Positions 6,920 to 17,548 of a stretch of 49,549 nucleotides of DNA are shown in pieces (the stretch's first letter is position 1; every line of letters starts with the position of its first letter). The notes under the pieces were generated by a model. The model did no database searches. It saw only the letters and a program-made list of their open reading frames with translations, and was not told the origin of the DNA. Origin of the DNA: Candidatus Aquidulcis sp. (GTDB taxonomy: Bacteria; Chloroflexota; Anaerolineae; UBA4142); the NCBI GenBank assembly GCA_020723345.1, contig DYJA01000033.1, forward strand, positions 1 through 49,549, read 5' to 3'. The position numbers and the translations under genes were made by a program.

Positions 6920-8287
6920 ATGCGCGAATTCTCCTTGCCTTTCCTCGCGCTGCTCCTCGTCGCGCTTGCGCTATGCGTGAGCGGAGTCGAAGGATGCAGC
7001 GCGCCCGCCGCGCCCACTCCAGCGGGACCGACCAAGTTCCAATTCTGGTTCGCGCTGACCGGCGCGCCGGGCGAAGCGATCATCGAGATCGTCAAGCGCT
7101 TTAACGCCGCGCAGACCGCCTGCATTTGCGAACTAGCCCCGCAAGATTCGTTGGACGATGCGCTCAAAAAGATCCAAGCCGGTTGGCGATCAAAAGACAT
7201 TCCCGCGCTCGCGCACGTGTCGAATCTCGCGCTGCCGGTTCTGATCGATTTGCAAGTGATCGAACCGATGCAGACCTTTGTCGATCGCGACAAGTTCGCT
7301 CTCGGCGATTTGGAGCCGAACGCGCTTGCCTATTATTCCGACCGCGGCAAATTGTACGGGATGCCGTTCAACATCGCGACGCCGCTCCTCTATTACAACA
7401 AAGACGCGTTCCGCGCCGCCGGACTCGATCCGAACAAGCCGCCGCGCACTTTTACAGAGGTCACAAACTATGCCAGGAAATTGACGAAGCAAAGCGCGGA
7501 CGGCAAAACCGCGCGGTACGGCTACGCGATGGCGATCTACGGTTGGTTCTTCGAGGAACTGCTTGCCGCGTCCGGCGCGCTGTACCTCGACAACGGCAAT
7601 GGACGCGACGCGCGCGCGACAAAAGCCGTCTTTAATTCGCCGGAAGGCGTCACGATTCTGACGTGGTGGAAAGAAGGATTCGACGCCGGCGTGTTCGGCA
7701 ACCTGGGGCGCGCGACGGCGGACACACAGAAAGCGTTCGACGCGCAACAAATCGCGATGATCGTCGATTCGTCGGCGGGTCTGCGCGCACGCGTCGATGC
7801 CGCGCAAGGCAAGTTCGAACTCGGCACCGGTTTCTTGCCGCGCCCCGACGAAACCGCGTTCTCGAAATCCGGCGCGATTATCGGCGGCGCGTCGATCTTC
7901 ATCTTGAAAGATCGTTCCGCCGCCGAAAAGAATTGCGCGTGGGAGTTCGTCAAGTTCGCGCTTGCGCCGGAAATGCAGGCGGACTGGTACGCGGCGAGCG
8001 GATATTATCCGATTGCCAAGCGCGCGTACGCGATGAAACAAAGCCAGGAGTGGCTGGCAAAGTACCCGCAGTTCTCGATTGCCGTTGATCAACTCCACGC
8101 CGCGCCGAACAATCGCGTGACGCAAGGCGCGTTTACCGGCGGGATGCCCGCCGCGCGCCAGCGCGTCGAACTCGCGATTGAACAGACGCTGCAAGGCAAG
8201 GCGACGCCGCAGCGCGCGCTCGACAGCGCGGCAGCCGACGTTACGAAATTGATCGCCGACTATAACAAGACTGTCCTGAGCAAGTAA
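6920..8287 (+). CDS. Second Ugp-type substrate-binding lipoprotein
   Basis: A 455-residue family 1 solute-binding protein, paralogous to the one at 3576 but diverged. The signal peptide ends GVEGC, giving a lipid-modified Cys26. The linker is short (APAAPTPAGPT) instead of the 65-residue Pro/Thr linker of its paralogue. The UgpB-like block is kept as MPFNIATPLLYYNKDAFRAA. It starts with ATG 6920, 15 nt after the palindrome, with no strong ribosome binding site. It lies at the end of the ugp operon, suggesting that one permease pair serves two receptors of different specificity. The substrate is unknown. Confidence 0.85.
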   Translation: MREFSLPFLALLLVALALCVSGVEGCSAPAAPTPAGPTKFQFWFALTGAPGEAIIEIVKRFNAAQTACICELAPQDSLDDALKKIQAGWRSKDIPALAHVSNLALPVLIDLQVIEPMQTFVDRDKFALGDLEPNALAYYSDRGKLYGMPFNIATPLLYYNKDAFRAAGLDPNKPPRTFTEVTNYARKLTKQSADGKTARYGYAMAIYGWFFEELLAASGALYLDNGNGRDARATKAVFNSPEGVTILTWWKEGFDAGVFGNLGRATADTQKAFDAQQIAMIVDSSAGLRARVDAAQGKFELGTGFLPRPDETAFSKSGAIIGGASIFILKDRSAAEKNCAWEFVKFALAPEMQADWYAASGYYPIAKRAYAMKQSQEWLAKYPQFSIAVDQLHAAPNNRVTQGAFTGGMPAARQRVELAIEQTLQGKATPQRALDSAAADVTKLIADYNKTVLSK

Positions 8288-8294
8288 CTGTTCT

Positions 8295-8381
8295 GTCATT
8301 GCGAGGAGCGATTTCCGCGACGAAGCAATCTCCACCCTCGAATTGGGGATTGCTGCGGACAAAAACCGTCCTCGCAATGAC
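8295..8381. repeat. GTCATTGCGAGGA dispersed repeat
   Basis: 87-nt element with 13-bp inverted ends (GTCATTGCGAGGA and TCCTCGCAATGAC) and the interior words GAAGCAATC and GGATTGCT, which also pair. It is intergenic, downstream of the ugp operon. Confidence 0.8.
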
Positions 8382-8448
8382 GCGGCGAGGACTTTTCAAA
8401 ACCTTGCCCGTTCCAAAACTTTAAGGTACGCTTTTTTCAATCCTAGTG

Positions 8449-8454
8449 TATAAT
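8449..8454 (+). promoter_or_regulatory. Probable -10 box TATAAT for the ATP-grasp gene
   Basis: TGTATAAT with a consensus TATAAT at 8449-8454. I find no good -35 box at 16-18 nt, so this is either a -10-dependent promoter or one needing an activator. Confidence 0.45.
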
Positions 8455-8518
8455 CGAAAATGGAATTTTGCCGCGCGGATCGCGCGTCGAAATATTTTGA
8501 TTGACGGATGGCACTCTC

Positions 8519-9676
8519 GTGAAAGTTTTGGTCGTCTACAACGTAGTTGAAGAAATCGAACGCGGCGAAGAGGATGATCTATTCGCCGAACAAGAAATTG
8601 TTCTCGTCGAACAGTATATCGAAAAAGCGTTACAAGAACACGGACACGTCACCACCGCGGTACCGATTCGCAACGATCTCTGGGGACCGCTCAAACCCTA
8701 CGATCCCGACGAATGGTTGATCTTTAATCTGTGCGAAAGTTTCCGCAATAAAACGTACCTCGAACCGTACATCATCTCGGTGTTCGAGCACCTGGGATTC
8801 CGCTACACCGGCTCGGATCGTCGGACGCTTTCGAATTGTCTCAACAAAGCGCGCGCGAAAGAAACGCTCCAAGCGCACGGGATTCCCACCGCCTCGTTTC
8901 AGATTTTCACCCCCTGGACTGTTCAGCAACGCTATTTGAGTTTTCCCCTGTTCGTCAAACCGGTTTCGGAAGACGCGAGCATCGGCATCACGGCGAATTC
9001 GGTCGTGCAGGATGATCGCGCGCTGCGCCGCCAGGTGCGCTACATCTGGGAAATGTACCGCGAGCCCGCGCTCGTCGAGGAATTTATCGACGGACGCGAG
9101 TTCAACGTGACGGTGCTGGGAAATGAATCGCCGCGCGTGCTGCCGCTTTCCGAAATCAACTTTCGCCACATCGCGAATCCGTTCGCGCGCATCGTCTCGT
9201 TCCGCGCGAAATGGGTGCCGACGTCGGAAGAGTATTTGAAAACGCCGCCGACTTGCCCGGCGCGCGTCAGCGAATCGCTCAAAGCGCGCATCGATGATGT
9301 GGCGCGCCGCGCGTACCAAGCGATGGGCTTGCGCGATTACGGACGCGTCGACGTGCGCGTCAAAGACGGTACCCCGTACGTTCTCGAAGTGAATCCGAAC
9401 GCCGACCTGTCGCCGGACGCCGGGATCGCGCGCGCGGCGCGCACCGCCGGTATGTCATACGCGGATCTCGCCGACGAAATTATTCGGCTCGCCGCGCGGC
9501 GCTATCGGATGAAAGGACTGGCGCGTCCGCGCATCGTCAATTACGAAATCAAAGCGCGCAGCGCGGGCAGCGACGGCGTCTATTCGATCCCGGTGAGCGC
9601 GCTCTTGCCCGCGTCCCCGCGCGCCGACAAAATCAAACGTTTGCGCCCCGCGCCTGCCGTCGGCGTTGCCGCGTAA
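8519..9676 (+). CDS. ATP-grasp ligase related to D-alanine-D-alanine ligase
   Basis: About 385 residues with the ATP-grasp fold: an N-terminal VKVLVVYNVVEE strand, the pre-ATP segment YTGSDRRTLSNCLNKARAKE, PLFVKPVSEDASIGI for nucleotide binding, VEEFIDGREFNVTVLGNE, and the metal-binding end DVRVKDGTPYVLEVNPNAD. These match the D-Ala-D-Ala ligase superfamily, but the N-terminal third (EDDLFAEQEIVLVEQYIEKALQEHGH) is typical of stand-alone ligases of unknown substrate and not of peptidoglycan Ddl. The start is uncertain: GTG 8519 has a weak GGA upstream, and a TTG at 8501 would add six residues. A GNAT acetyltransferase follows at 17 nt. The pair may make and modify a peptide-like product, which is an inference. 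Confidence 0.82.
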   Translation: MKVLVVYNVVEEIERGEEDDLFAEQEIVLVEQYIEKALQEHGHVTTAVPIRNDLWGPLKPYDPDEWLIFNLCESFRNKTYLEPYIISVFEHLGFRYTGSDRRTLSNCLNKARAKETLQAHGIPTASFQIFTPWTVQQRYLSFPLFVKPVSEDASIGITANSVVQDDRALRRQVRYIWEMYREPALVEEFIDGREFNVTVLGNESPRVLPLSEINFRHIANPFARIVSFRAKWVPTSEEYLKTPPTCPARVSESLKARIDDVARRAYQAMGLRDYGRVDVRVKDGTPYVLEVNPNADLSPDAGIARAARTAGMSYADLADEIIRLAARRYRMKGLARPRIVNYEIKARSAGSDGVYSIPVSALLPASPRADKIKRLRPAPAVGVAA

Positions 9677-9693
9677 CTTCATCGCCTTCTCTT

Positions 9694-10176
9694 ATGAACA
9701 TTCAAACACCGCACGTGACTGACATTCCGGTTATTGCGCGCGTCGCCGAAGGCACCGGCGTTTTTACTCAAGATGAATTGCGCGTCGTGCGCGAAATGCT
9801 CGACACGTATTTTCATCCCGGACCCGACGACGATTACGAGTTCGTCGTTTATCGCAACGGCACGCCGGACTCGCTCGCGGGTTTCGCGTGTTTCGGTCCG
9901 ACGCCGCTGACGGATCGCGTGTGGGATTTGTACTGGATCTGCGTCGACCGCGTTCAGCAGTGCGCGGGCATCGGTAGTCAATTGCTCAAACGGGTGGAAG
10001 ATGATTTGGCGACACGCGGCGCGCGCGCGATCTATCTCGAAACCTCCGACTCGCGTGCCTACCAACCCGCGCGCGCGTTTTACGAACGGCACGGCTACGA
10101 GCGCGTCGCGCATCTCGCCGATTTTTACGCGGCAGGCGAAGGCAAAGTGATGTATCGCAAAGAGCTGCAAAAGTAG
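9694..10176 (+). CDS. GNAT-family N-acetyltransferase
   Basis: 160 residues with a GNAT core: the strand LYWICVDRVQQCAGIG contains the acetyl-CoA-binding Q-x-x-GIG loop, followed by SQLLKRVEDDLATRGARAIYLET and the C-terminal ARAFYERHGYERVAHLADFY, as in the RimI/PhnO-like class. It would transfer acetyl from acetyl-CoA to an amine; the substrate is unknown. It sits 17 nt behind the ATP-grasp gene and is probably co-transcribed with it. Its stop codon TAG is part of the GTAGGGGCG repeat. Confidence 0.85.
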   Translation: MNIQTPHVTDIPVIARVAEGTGVFTQDELRVVREMLDTYFHPGPDDDYEFVVYRNGTPDSLAGFACFGPTPLTDRVWDLYWICVDRVQQCAGIGSQLLKRVEDDLATRGARAIYLETSDSRAYQPARAFYERHGYERVAHLADFYAAGEGKVMYRKELQK

Positions 10177-10255
10177 GGGCGACCCTGGGTGGTCGCCCTG
10201 TTTTATAAAGTAGCGCGGGCTGCCAGCCCGTCGCTAGCGAGCGAGCCACTCGCGT
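10173..10255. repeat. GTAGGGGCGACC repeat plus GTAGCGCGGGCTG repeat
   Basis: Two palindromic units in tandem. The first has GGGCGACC paired with GGTCGCCC and includes the GNAT stop codon. The second runs from GTAGCGCGGGCTGCC to CGAGCCACTCGCGTTAC with imperfect inverted ends. Confidence 0.65.
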
Positions 10256-10278
10256 TACAGATTGATCTGGAGGAACCG

Positions 10279-11133
10279 ATGTCACTTGAAAACAACGATC
10301 AAAAAACCGACGCGCTCTCGCGCCGGCAATTTCTAACGCTGGCGACGATTGGCGGAGTCGGCATGACCGCGACCGCGCTCGGCGGCGCGCTGGTTGGCGG
10401 GAAAGCCGTGCAGGACGCCGCCAACATCGAATTGGCGCAGGCGCGCGCGCGGCTGGAAAAATACGCGCACTTGATCGCGTTGTACGAACAACTGGAAAGA
10501 GTCGGGATCGATAGCATCATCGGCGCGGGAATGAATATCGTGCGCGGCGCGCTCGACGCGGTCAAGGCGGGCATTCAGATCGTCCGCGCCGGCATCGCGG
10601 CAGTCGAAACCGCGCTGAAAAATTTCCTGACGCTGCTGGAGTCCTTTCGCTCGCCCGCCGATCTCGTCACGCGCGCGCTGACCGATCTGTCGCAAAAGTT
10701 CAAAGCCGCGGAAAGCGTCGTGACGGCTGTACTCGGCAGCGCGTTGCCGCTCGCCGAAGCCATCGCCAATTTCTTCAACTCGCTGCTGCAAAAAATTCCA
10801 TTCGTCGGCGACGACATTCGCCGCGCGACCACCGCGCTGGGCGATTTGGTGCGCGCGATCCCGGCGACCGTCGACGCGGTGACGAATCAGCTGATCAAGC
10901 CGCTGCGCGACAATTTCATCCCGGCGACCGGCGATCCAATCGCGAAAACGAACCTGGTTGACCCGACGACGAAAAATTTGCTCGACCCGCTCAAGAAGTT
11001 TTTGAGCGACGTGGAAACCGCGCTCGCGCGCTGGGACAACGATTTCGCCAAACCGGTGCAGACTGCGCTCGACGAGCGCGCCAAGATTCGCAAACAGATC
11101 GCGATGGTCAAGCGGGATATTGAGTTAGTGTAG
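10279..11133 (+). CDS. Twin-arginine-signal helical protein of unknown function
   Basis: 284 residues, function not recognised. The start ATG 10279 has GGAGGAACCG upstream. Residues 13-45 carry a Tat signal (SRRQFLTLATIGGVGMTATA) and a hydrophobic stretch, so the protein is likely exported folded or anchored by this helix. The rest is almost entirely predicted amphipathic helix rich in Ala, Leu and charged residues, with a coiled-coil-like opening (ANIELAQARARLEKYAHL), the repetitive GMNIVRGALDAVKAGIQIV region, and a C-terminal Lys/Glu segment. No cysteine or metal motif is visible, which is unusual for a Tat substrate. It may be a structural or scaffold protein. It is probably co-transcribed with the aminotransferase 3 nt downstream. 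Confidence 0.7.
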   Translation: MSLENNDQKTDALSRRQFLTLATIGGVGMTATALGGALVGGKAVQDAANIELAQARARLEKYAHLIALYEQLERVGIDSIIGAGMNIVRGALDAVKAGIQIVRAGIAAVETALKNFLTLLESFRSPADLVTRALTDLSQKFKAAESVVTAVLGSALPLAEAIANFFNSLLQKIPFVGDDIRRATTALGDLVRAIPATVDAVTNQLIKPLRDNFIPATGDPIAKTNLVDPTTKNLLDPLKKFLSDVETALARWDNDFAKPVQTALDERAKIRKQIAMVKRDIELV

Positions 11134-11136
11134 CAA

Positions 11137-12300
11137 GTGTCATTCACCTACTCAGCCCCGCTTTCCAAAGAACTTTTCCTGCTCGATCCCAATATCGTTT
11201 TCCTCAATCACGGCTCGTTTGGCGCGACGCTGCGCCCGGTCTTTGAAGAGTATCAGCGCTGGCAACGCGAACTGGAACGTCAGCCGGTCGAATTTCTGGG
11301 ACGCCGCTTTACCGAATTGATGCGCGACGCGCGCGCCGCGCTCGGCGCGTACGTCCACGCGAACGCCGCCGATCTCGTTTTCACGCCGAACGCGACCACC
11401 GCGCTCAACATCGTCGCGCGCAGTTTGCGTTTGAACCCCGGCGACGAGATTCTCACAACCGATCACGAGTACGGCGCGCTCGATCGGACGTGGCGATTTA
11501 TCTGCCGCAAGACCGGCGCGGTGTACAAGCAGCACGCGATCCCCGTGCCGGTGACGACGCCCGCTGATTTCGTCGAACGATTTTGGTCGGGCGTCACTGC
11601 GCGCACGCGCGTCGTTTTCCTCAGCCACATCACCTCGCCGACCGCGCTCACTTTTCCGGCGCAAGAAATCTGTCGCCGCGCGCGCGCCGCCGGTATCATC
11701 AGTATTATCGACGGCGCGCACACCATCGGACAAATTCCGCTGCATCTGGAAGAAATCGGCGCGGATTTCTACGCGTCCAATCTCCACAAATGGCTGTGCT
11801 GTCCGAAAGGATCGGCGTTTCTGTACGCGCGTCGCGAAATGCAAAATCTGGTTAAGCCGCTGATCGTGAGTTGGGGCTACGAATCGGAAAAACCCGGCGA
11901 GTCGCGTTTCATTGACGAACAAGAATGGACCGGCACGCGCGACATCGCGGCGTATCTCGCGACGCCAATCGCGATCCGATTCTACGAAGAGCATCGCTGG
12001 GACGAGGTGCGCGCGCAATGTCACGCGCTCGCACAATACGCGCGGACGCGCATCACCGCGCTGACCGGCTTGCCGCCGCTCAGTCCCGATTCGACCGAAT
12101 GGTACGCGCAAATGCTCGCGCTGCCGCTGCCGCCGTGCGACGCGGCGCAACTCAAAGCGCGTCTGTACGACAAGTTCCACATCGAAGTTCCAATCGTCGT
12201 GTGGCGCGATCAGCCACACATTCGCATTTCGATTCAGGCGTACAATTCGCAAGAAGATGTAGAAAGGTTGTTGCAAGCTCTCGCAATTATGCTTCGTTAA
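11137..12300 (+). CDS. Class V PLP-dependent aminotransferase (isopenicillin-N-epimerase/cysteine-desulfurase-like)
   Basis: 387 residues of the class V aminotransferase fold. Seen: the N-terminal FLNHGSFGATLRPV substrate loop typical of the isopenicillin N epimerase-like branch, TPNATTALNIVARSL around the phosphate site, the Asp-bearing IIDGAHTIGQIPL, and the PLP-binding Lys218 in SNLHKWLCCPKGSAF. TRDIAAYLATPIAI follows. Reaction possibilities are epimerisation, transamination or C-S lyase chemistry on an amino acid or peptide. It starts with GTG 11137 three bases after the Tat-signal gene; no strong ribosome binding site is seen, so translational coupling is likely. Confidence 0.85.
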   Translation: MSFTYSAPLSKELFLLDPNIVFLNHGSFGATLRPVFEEYQRWQRELERQPVEFLGRRFTELMRDARAALGAYVHANAADLVFTPNATTALNIVARSLRLNPGDEILTTDHEYGALDRTWRFICRKTGAVYKQHAIPVPVTTPADFVERFWSGVTARTRVVFLSHITSPTALTFPAQEICRRARAAGIISIIDGAHTIGQIPLHLEEIGADFYASNLHKWLCCPKGSAFLYARREMQNLVKPLIVSWGYESEKPGESRFIDEQEWTGTRDIAAYLATPIAIRFYEEHRWDEVRAQCHALAQYARTRITALTGLPPLSPDSTEWYAQMLALPLPPCDAAQLKARLYDKFHIEVPIVVWRDQPHIRISIQAYNSQEDVERLLQALAIMLR

Positions 12301-12503
12301 CTGGCAAATTCATTCGCTCAATTGTACGACCCGAAATCTTGACGCACCCCCGTCCGTTTTTCTAACCAAGGATCTAGGAGACAGTGAGTAGTCGTGGTCA
12401 GGTCGAACAGACTTGAATCACTCCTGGCAGTTCATGCTGGGTCTAAACAGACGTATTAACATCTTGATCGTCGCACGGTTAACAAAACTTAACCAGAAAT
12501 CTA
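12301..12503. other. Non-coding stretch entering a lower-GC segment
   Basis: No gene, repeat or terminator is convincing here. The base composition shifts at about 12300 from GCG/CGC-rich to a more even mix that lasts to about 14900. Confidence 0.5.
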
Positions 12504-12533
12504 TTGACATTGCAACGAACATCATGGTATGAT
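12504..12533 (+). promoter_or_regulatory. Sigma-70-type promoter for the propeller lipoprotein gene
   Basis: TTGACA (12504-12509), 18-nt spacer, TATGAT (12528-12533). The start near 12540 gives a leader of about 60 nt. Confidence 0.7.
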
Positions 12534-12600
12534 CGAGCTGGTCAAGAGAGAACGATCTTTCCATGTGTCTCATCGTGAATACTTTCGATGGAGCATTGTC

Positions 12601-13839
12601 ATGCGAAAGCAATCTATTCTCGTTCTAGCCCTCCTGTTCGCTGTCATTTGGCTGGGTACAGGTTGCGCGCTACCTGCAGGCGCAGGACAGCGTTCACAGC
12701 CATATCCCCCGCCCGACCCGCCGCCCTCTCCTGCTCCTACACTCACGCGAGTTGCACCCCCAACAGTAGGTCCGACAGCCACCAAAACTGTTACGCCATT
12801 CCCGACCTCTGCTAGTCCATTGCTGCCTGGTCCAAAGGTGGTGTATGAGGAGCACACTGCAGGGAAACGAACGATCTGGGCAGCGAGTGCGGACAACTTA
12901 TCGCTCCGCCACATTCTAGCGACAATTGATGACCCAGCCCAATTCGGCACTCAAGAGAGTCTATCCCATGACGGAAGGAAGATCGCCTATACCGTACTCC
13001 CTGCTGGCAGTCATAACCGCGATAATGCAGATTTATGGGTCATTGATCTAGTCAGCAGCCAACGGCGCAAACTTGCAAGTAAAGTGGATATTGGCGGCTA
13101 CATCAATTACCCTGTTTGGTCACCTGACGATCAATGGGTGATATTCAATCGTCACCAGGGACAAGACCTCGCCACAACGGACATTCTGTCCGCCATCAAT
13201 ATCGCGACGGGAGTAGAAACCACGCTGGACTCGGCACCGGCAGGTGCCATTTTTGCGCTTGATTGGTCACTCGATGGGCATACCCTATATTACTTGAAAT
13301 ACACCACACGCGCCGAGTTATGGAGTCTCGATTTGACCCAAGCCGCCAAGACTGCCAAATCTATCCGACCAATTGAAGCAGAATATGCGCGCTGTTACTT
13401 CATGTCTCCCAATCGCCAATATTTGCTTTGCACCATCCTCCAAGTCCGCAATCCCCCAAAGTATGCTGCCGCCATGATTCCGGTTCAAGCCGCATTGCCT
13501 ATGACCGTTCTCGCCAGCGGCGCTCCAGATGAAATCTATAGTCCAATCTGGCGTCCCAATGGTCAAGATGTCACTGTTCGATTGCCTGCGCAAGCAAGTC
13601 AACCAAGTGGACTGGGCAACATCAATATTCAGAGTCGCTCTGCAAGCATGTTCGTGCCCTACAATGATTGGCATTTCATCCCACGCGCTTGGTCAACCAA
13701 CGGTCAGTGGTTAGTTGCTCAGTTACCTGGAAAGAACACCGCGCTCTTTCTCATAAGCAACACTGGGAAGCAAATTCAGCAGATTATCCCATCTGGGGGC
13801 ATAGAGTTTATCACCTGGTTCGATGGCAATCTACCATAG
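12601..13839 (+). CDS. TolB-like beta-propeller lipoprotein
   Basis: 412 residues. The start ATG 12601 follows GGAGCATTGTC. Signal peptide MRKQSILVLALLFAVIWLGT ends at GC, giving a lipid-modified Cys at about 22. A Pro/Thr linker covers residues about 30-75 (PPPDPPPSPAPTLT and similar). The rest contains degenerate PD40/WD40-like propeller blades: SLSHDGRKIAYTVLP, VWSPDDQWVIFNRHQ, DWSLDGHTLYYLKY, PIWRPNGQDVTVRLP and AWSTNGQWLVAQLP. Such proteins bind ligands or proteins at the outer face of the cell; no catalytic residues are visible. Codon usage lacks the GCG bias of the surroundings, so this gene and the next may have been acquired by transfer. A distant paralogous pair lies at 40630 and 41995. 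Confidence 0.83.
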   Translation: MRKQSILVLALLFAVIWLGTGCALPAGAGQRSQPYPPPDPPPSPAPTLTRVAPPTVGPTATKTVTPFPTSASPLLPGPKVVYEEHTAGKRTIWAASADNLSLRHILATIDDPAQFGTQESLSHDGRKIAYTVLPAGSHNRDNADLWVIDLVSSQRRKLASKVDIGGYINYPVWSPDDQWVIFNRHQGQDLATTDILSAINIATGVETTLDSAPAGAIFALDWSLDGHTLYYLKYTTRAELWSLDLTQAAKTAKSIRPIEAEYARCYFMSPNRQYLLCTILQVRNPPKYAAAMIPVQAALPMTVLASGAPDEIYSPIWRPNGQDVTVRLPAQASQPSGLGNINIQSRSASMFVPYNDWHFIPRAWSTNGQWLVAQLPGKNTALFLISNTGKQIQQIIPSGGIEFITWFDGNLP

Positions 13840-13868
13840 AGAGTACCAGAACGCTCAACGAGGAACGC

Positions 13869-14750
13869 ATGAGACGATTCGCCAATGCACTCAAGATTGT
13901 ACTCGTGGTATTCGTCATCGGTCTCTGCGCCGATCTGCGCTCGATTCCTCCTGAAACCTGCACTGCACAAGCAGGTTGTCCAGAACCCGCTGTTGGGGGT
14001 TGGCAAAATTATCCTGATGGACTTTATTGGGTGTTCCAGTTTGTAGGGACCAACCGATGGGCAGGTCTTGATCGCACACCAGTGCTTCCCAAGATGTATG
14101 CAGGTTACCCGGCCCCATCACAACCGAATACTCAACCGTACGTGCCTTGCATTTTGCTAGAAGCCATTGGCTATACCGAGAGCACAGGATGGAAACAGTT
14201 CAACGCTGACTACGGGGGATATGGCGAAACAGTGATTAGCTCCGACTGTGGCTATGGCATTATGCAAATCACCAGCAACATGGATGGAAGCGATCCCGGC
14301 TTCTCACCAAGCCGAGTAGCCGGTGAAGATATCTATAACATCGGCACCGGCGCGTACTTTCTCATCAAGAAATGGAATTACTACCCCAACTCTGTCGGGA
14401 ACAACAACCCTTATGTGGTGGAAGACTGGTACTTTGCGGTGTGGGCATACAACAGCTTCTCACTGGCAAACAACCCAAACAATCCGACGTTTGATCCCGG
14501 TCGTAGCACTTGGCGTTGCGGGCAAGACCCGAACCAAGACAGACGCTACTGGCCGTATCAAGAACTCATCTGGGGATGCGCAGCCAACCCACCAAGCTAT
14601 CAAGGTACCCCGTTCTGGCAAGCGGTCCCCTTGACATTGCCACCGAGGTACCTCTTTCCATATCCCTATGATGCGCCCATCCATATTGACGACCCACAAC
14701 CGACACATGGATCGTGTAGCATGGTTTTTCTACCACTGATACTGCGATAG
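13869..14750 (+). CDS. Secreted lysozyme/lytic-transglycosylase-like protein ending in VFLPLILR
   Basis: 293 residues with start ATG 13869 behind GAGGAACGC. A signal peptide (MRRFANALKIVLVVFVIGLC) is followed by a region resembling the SLT/lysozyme-like fold. LLEAIGYTESTGWKQFNADY supplies a candidate catalytic Glu (in YTES), then come SDCGYGIMQITSNM (the GxGIMQxT motif of transglycosylases) and WYFAVWAYNSF. It may cleave peptidoglycan or another glycan outside the cell. Several cysteines could form disulfides. The C-terminus SCSMVFLPLILR resembles the x-YLPLVxR end found in many secreted Chloroflexota proteins. It follows the propeller lipoprotein by 29 nt, probably in one transcript, and shares its atypical composition. 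Confidence 0.72.
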   Translation: MRRFANALKIVLVVFVIGLCADLRSIPPETCTAQAGCPEPAVGGWQNYPDGLYWVFQFVGTNRWAGLDRTPVLPKMYAGYPAPSQPNTQPYVPCILLEAIGYTESTGWKQFNADYGGYGETVISSDCGYGIMQITSNMDGSDPGFSPSRVAGEDIYNIGTGAYFLIKKWNYYPNSVGNNNPYVVEDWYFAVWAYNSFSLANNPNNPTFDPGRSTWRCGQDPNQDRRYWPYQELIWGCAANPPSYQGTPFWQAVPLTLPPRYLFPYPYDAPIHIDDPQPTHGSCSMVFLPLILR

Positions 14751-14858
14751 CAATTCGCTATCCAGATGTCTGGCTGTGTCTCTGAGCATTTTTCCTCTGC
14801 CGCCATACTCTGAGCTCCACAAATTGCCAAATGCGGTGCGCTCCTTCGAAAGCCCAAG

Positions 14859-14894
14859 AAGAAACGGCAACCACACAAGCGGCTGCCGTTTCTT
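14859..14894. terminator. Intrinsic terminator (possibly bidirectional)
   Basis: 11-bp stem AAGAAACGGCA with TGCCGTTTCTT and a 14-nt loop, with T-rich sequence (TTTCTTATTT) on the right and an A-rich left side. It lies between the lower-GC segment and clpS. Confidence 0.65.
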
Positions 14895-14921
14895 ATTTCG
14901 TAGTTGCTATTTCGTAGCCGC

Positions 14922-14950
14922 TTGACCCCCGCCCTCACCTCGCGTACAAT
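14922..14950 (+). promoter_or_regulatory. Sigma-70-type promoter for clpS-clpA
   Basis: TTGACC (14922-14927), 17-nt spacer, TACAAT (14945-14950). The start would be near 14957, leaving a leader of only about 13 nt before the clpS ATG. Confidence 0.7.
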
Positions 14951-14969
14951 AGCCCCAAAGGTTTTCGCA

Positions 14970-15286
14970 ATGCCAGAACGTTGGATCGATGACGAAGGCG
15001 GCGTCGCGACCGAACAGGAAACGCGACAAAAAATTGACAAGCCGCCGCTGTACAAAGTGTTGTTGCACAACGACAACTACACGACGATGGATTTCGTCGT
15101 GCATGTTCTCGCGTCTGTTTTTCGCAAGTCGCTTCCCGAAGCGGTGCGGATCATGCTCGACGTGCATTACAAAGGCATCGGCATCGTCGGCGCGTATCCG
15201 CGCGAAGTCGCCGAGACGCGCGTGCAGAAAGTTGTGACGATGGCGCGCGAAGCGCAATTTCCGCTTTTGTGTACGATGGAGCCAGA

Positions 15287-15290
<4 letters not shown>
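14970..15290 (+). CDS. clpS: ClpS adaptor of the Clp protease
   Basis: 106 residues, the usual size. ClpS delivers N-degron substrates to ClpA. The core is PPLYKVLLHNDNYTTMDFVV, containing the conserved hydrophobic N-end-binding residues of the family (HNDNYTTMDFVV), then VLASVFRKSLPEAVRIMLDVHYKG and IGIVGAYPREVAETRVQKVV. Start ATG 14970 with AAGG upstream. The stop overlaps the clpA start (ATGA), coupling adaptor and unfoldase. Confidence 0.95.
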
Positions 15291-17528
<2,238 letters not shown>

Positions 17529-17548
<20 letters not shown>

